In this document: in pieces, positions 13,053-14,181 of the stretch | Position numbering within the stretch: position 1 is the first letter of the stretch | How the letters are laid out: each line of letters opens with the position of its first letter | From: Candidatus Aminicenantota bacterium | GTDB taxonomy: Bacteria > Acidobacteriota > Aminicenantia > Aminicenantales > Aminicenantaceae | Length of the DNA stretch: 14,181 bases | Direction of reading: 5' to 3' | Assembly (NCBI GenBank): GCA_030670375.1 | Contig: DAOVBT010000015.1 | Coordinates: forward strand, 1 to 14,181 | The notes under the pieces: model-generated | Told to the model about the DNA's origin: nothing | Databases searched by the model: none | What the model saw: the letters and a program-made list of their open reading frames with translations, nothing else | Translations under genes and position numbers: made by a program

Positions 13053-13514
13053 ATGAAAAAATTCATGTCTATGTTTTTGGTGTTCTCTATACTTGCATTA
13101 TCAATACCACTTACAGCTAAAGAAAAAAAGGGCGCTGACTTAATTATCCAGAAAACAGATGGAACTCAAGTAAGAGGAGAGCTTATTGCGGTTAAAGAAA
13201 ACTCACTATTGTTGATGGAAAGAGAATCAGGGGCTGATGTGTCTGTTGATATTGAGGATATAAAGTTTATTGATATTGTGAAGAAATCGAAGACAGTAAC
13301 AGGACTTTTAATTGGTGGGGCTATAGAAGCTTTTGTCGGATACATGACCTACTCAAAGCCTAAAAGTGAAGGGTGGATTAATTTTGATTTTGGGCCAGGC
13401 ATGAATGCAGCTGGAGGAGGAGTCAAGGAGCAACGGATTCCAAATCTGCGGGTTGAAGGTTCGAGTCCTTCACGGGTCATTCCCTTTTCCCTTTATTTTT
13501 TCCTGTCTACGTAG
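13053..13514 (+). CDS. Truncated exported protein whose frame runs into a tRNA remnant
   Basis: 153 aa as read. The start at 13053 is supported by AGGGGG 5 nt upstream and by the promoter position. Residues 1-22 form a signal peptide (MKKF, hydrophobic core, cleavage after LTA). Residues 27-72 are a small beta-type domain (DLIIQKTDGTQVRGELIAV, SLLLMERESGADVSVDIEDI), the pattern of proteins that respond to or describe a 'property' and its intracellular effect. I do not recognise a named family. Residues 80-98 form one hydrophobic segment, followed by INFDFGPGMNAAGGG. From about residue 124 (13422 on) the frame enters the tRNA-like sequence, so the last 30 residues are not native. I infer that a longer Gly-rich C-terminal part was lost when the junction formed. 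It may still be expressed from its strong promoter, but function is doubtful. Confidence 0.55.
   Translation: MKKFMSMFLVFSILALSIPLTAKEKKGADLIIQKTDGTQVRGELIAVKENSLLLMERESGADVSVDIEDIKFIDIVKKSKTVTGLLIGGAIEAFVGYMTYSKPKSEGWINFDFGPGMNAAGGGVKEQRIPNLRVEGSSPSRVIPFSLYFFLST
13428..13479 (+). pseudogene. tRNA remnant (3' part, CCA anticodon loop)
   Basis: The sequence aligns without gaps to tRNA-Lys from the 3' strand of the D stem to the discriminator base. The anticodon loop reads TTCCAAA (anticodon CCA, tryptophan type) and the stem ACGGA/TCTGC has an A-C mismatch and a G-U pair. T arm and acceptor 3' strand are identical to tRNA-Lys. No matching acceptor 5' strand or D arm lies upstream, where the sequence is the end of the exported-protein gene. 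It cannot fold as a complete tRNA. Confidence 0.75.
13451..13488 (+). repeat. Direct repeat, copy 2 (distal copy of tRNA-Lys 3' end)
   Basis: 38 bp identical to 12603-12640, including nine bases beyond the tRNA end. Identity stops at 13489. The tautomerase stop codon lies 5 bp further on, at 13493-13495. Confidence 0.9.
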
Positions 13515-13684
13515 AGTTCCCCGGCAACCATGAAATCCTTGGGGGAAAATTCCTGGATCCAAACCCGGATGGATGTCAGGGGAACGCCCAACGAATCACG
13601 AATGGCTTCGGTCACTCCATCCAATAATGCTTTCTTTTGTGTATCGGTCCTTCCTTCCAACATGTGAATTTCCACGAGCGGCAT
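13493..13684 (-). CDS. 4-oxalocrotonate tautomerase family protein
   Basis: 63 codons; after Met removal a 62-residue chain, the same length as classical 4-oxalocrotonate tautomerase. The catalytic residues fall at the canonical positions: Pro1 (MPLVEIHMLEGR), Arg11, Arg39 (SIRVWIQEF) and Phe50. The enzyme forms a homohexamer in the cytoplasm and uses the N-terminal proline as general base to ketonise 2-hydroxymuconate-type enols. No catabolic meta-cleavage genes are nearby, so the physiological substrate is unknown and the protein may be a general tautomerase like YwhB. The start is supported by GAGGAGG 5 nt upstream. A weak promoter (TTGTTA at 13742-13737, 17 nt, ATAAAT) is possible. The 3' end abuts the distal tRNA repeat, so the insert boundary stops just short of this gene. 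Confidence 0.92.
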   Translation of the reverse strand: MPLVEIHMLEGRTDTQKKALLDGVTEAIRDSLGVPLTSIRVWIQEFSPKDFMVAGELYVDRKK

Positions 13685-13817
13685 ATCGTCCTCCTCGATT
13701 AATGATCTATTTTATTTATTGGTTTTGATATCAGTTTAACAAACCGAGTCCTAAAGGGAAAATTTCTTTTTATGGTATTTGCACCATATCGGCAAGGTTC
13801 TTTTTGGCCTGGCCTGT

Positions 13818-13836
13818 GTGATTTGGTCAAAATCAC
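13818..13836. repeat. Perfect 7-bp inverted repeat upstream of the response regulator
   Basis: GTGATTT (13818-13824), loop GGTCA, AAATCAC (13830-13836). On the minus strand, 13841-13829 reads AAGGGGTGATTTT, the same 13-mer as at 6283-6295 before the histidine kinase. It lies 25 nt upstream of a candidate -35, so it could be an operator. Confidence 0.45.
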
Positions 13837-13860
13837 CCCTTGATTCATCCCAAAGGGCGA

Positions 13861-13889
13861 TTGACGCCTCCCTGGGATCAATGCATATT
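13861..13889 (+). promoter_or_regulatory. Candidate promoter of the response regulator gene
   Basis: TTGACG (13861-13866), 17-nt spacer, CATATT (13884-13889). The -35 lies in the GGCG/CGCC hairpin (loop ATTGA), and a broken TTGA-TCCCA / TGGGA-TCAA inverted repeat surrounds it. These may be regulator sites. Confidence 0.45.
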
Positions 13890-13929
13890 TTGTTGTGGAA
13901 TGAAAAAGGGAGATGCACAGGCTAGGGAT

Positions 13930-14181
13930 ATGTCAGGCAAGAAGACCGCGAAAATATTAGTCATCGAGGACGATCCCGTCGCTATCGCCATTCTGAAATC
14001 CCGATTGAAGGCAAAAAACTACCATGTCATCGTGGCAAACACAGGGGAGGAGGGAATCAAACTGGCCCATCAGCAGTTTCCGGACTTGATTCTGATGGAC
14101 ATGGTTTTGCCAGGTATGCATGGGCTTGAAGCGACCATCCGGTTAAAAAATGACCCAAAGACAAAAGATATCCCCATTTTT
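13930..14181 (+). CDS. Response regulator receiver domain, 5' part only
   Basis: 84 residues are visible before the window ends. They form most of a CheY-like receiver: KILVIEDDP with the acidic pair Asp14/Asp15, and LILMDMVLPGMHG with Asp57 as phosphoacceptor, then the start of the strand that normally carries the conserved Thr/Ser (IPIF at the edge). Whether an output domain follows cannot be seen. The ATG at 13930 has AGGG just upstream at tight spacing; an in-frame ATG at 13900 would add ten residues (MKKGDAQARD) and cannot be excluded. The gene is alone on this strand after the tautomerase, with its own candidate promoter. It could receive phosphate from an orphan kinase such as the one at 6344-9121, but nothing in the sequence proves this. 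Confidence 0.93.
   Translation, partial: MSGKKTAKILVIEDDPVAIAILKSRLKAKNYHVIVANTGEEGIKLAHQQFPDLILMDMVLPGMHGLEATIRLKNDPKTKDIPIF

Noticed and set aside
13380..13479. A complete second tRNA (tryptophan type)
   Set aside because: Only the part from the D-stem 3' strand onward is present. No acceptor 5' strand pairing with ACGGGTC lies at the right distance upstream.
1..14181. CRISPR array, rRNA gene or insertion sequence
   Set aside because: No regularly spaced repeats, no rRNA-like sequence and no transposase or terminal inverted repeats were seen.

Overview
The window looks like chromosomal DNA from a free-living bacterium of moderate GC content. An orphan MacB/FtsX-type permease behind a PadR regulator, a secreted DUF2961 (GH172-type) protein and a large lipoprotein-like S41 peptidase are a combination I associate with Acidobacteriota and Aminicenantes-like lineages. 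That is an inference from gene content, not a proven assignment. Several promoters have near-consensus sigma-70 spacing (TTGACA, 17 nt, -10), and the tRNA gene does not encode its CCA tail.

Layout. 1-405 (-): 5' part of a secreted DUF2961/GH172 protein. 654-3565 (-): a two-gene operon, padR followed by an 862-aa permease, with ATGA start/stop overlap. 3703-5979 (+): a divergent S41-family peptidase. 5980-6343: a gene-free stretch rich in potential RNA structure. 6344-9121 (+): a large soluble PAS/GAF sensor histidine kinase. 9271-10323 (+): a compact TrmA/RumA-family RNA uracil methyltransferase. 10364-11383 (+): a two-TM potassium channel with RCK domains. 11380-12441 (-): an RmuC-family protein convergent with the channel, the two stop codons sharing one CTAG. 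12559-12631 (+): tRNA-Lys(CTT). 12632-13427: a small insert carrying a truncated exported protein. 13428-13488: a tRNA remnant whose 3' end duplicates that of tRNA-Lys. 13493-13684 (-): a 4-oxalocrotonate tautomerase. 13930-14181 (+): the start of a response regulator, cut by the window edge.

The two most distinctive signals are regulatory and structural. First, the same short palindrome (core TATTAGTGAATA) sits on the -10 of two same-strand promoters 3 kb apart, one before padR and one before the DUF2961 gene, suggesting a local PadR regulon. Second, the 3' part of tRNA-Lys is repeated perfectly for 38 bp (55 of 61 bp over a longer alignment) 848 bp downstream. The repeats enclose an insert with its own strong promoter, several palindromes and a gene whose frame runs into the distal tRNA copy. 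This resembles the att-site arrangement of a tiny integrase-less tRNA-associated element, or its remnant.

Other points of interest are a possible structured leader before the histidine kinase, a 13-mer shared in inverted orientation between the kinase and response-regulator upstream regions, and unusual key residues in the channel RCK domain and in the RNA methyltransferase.
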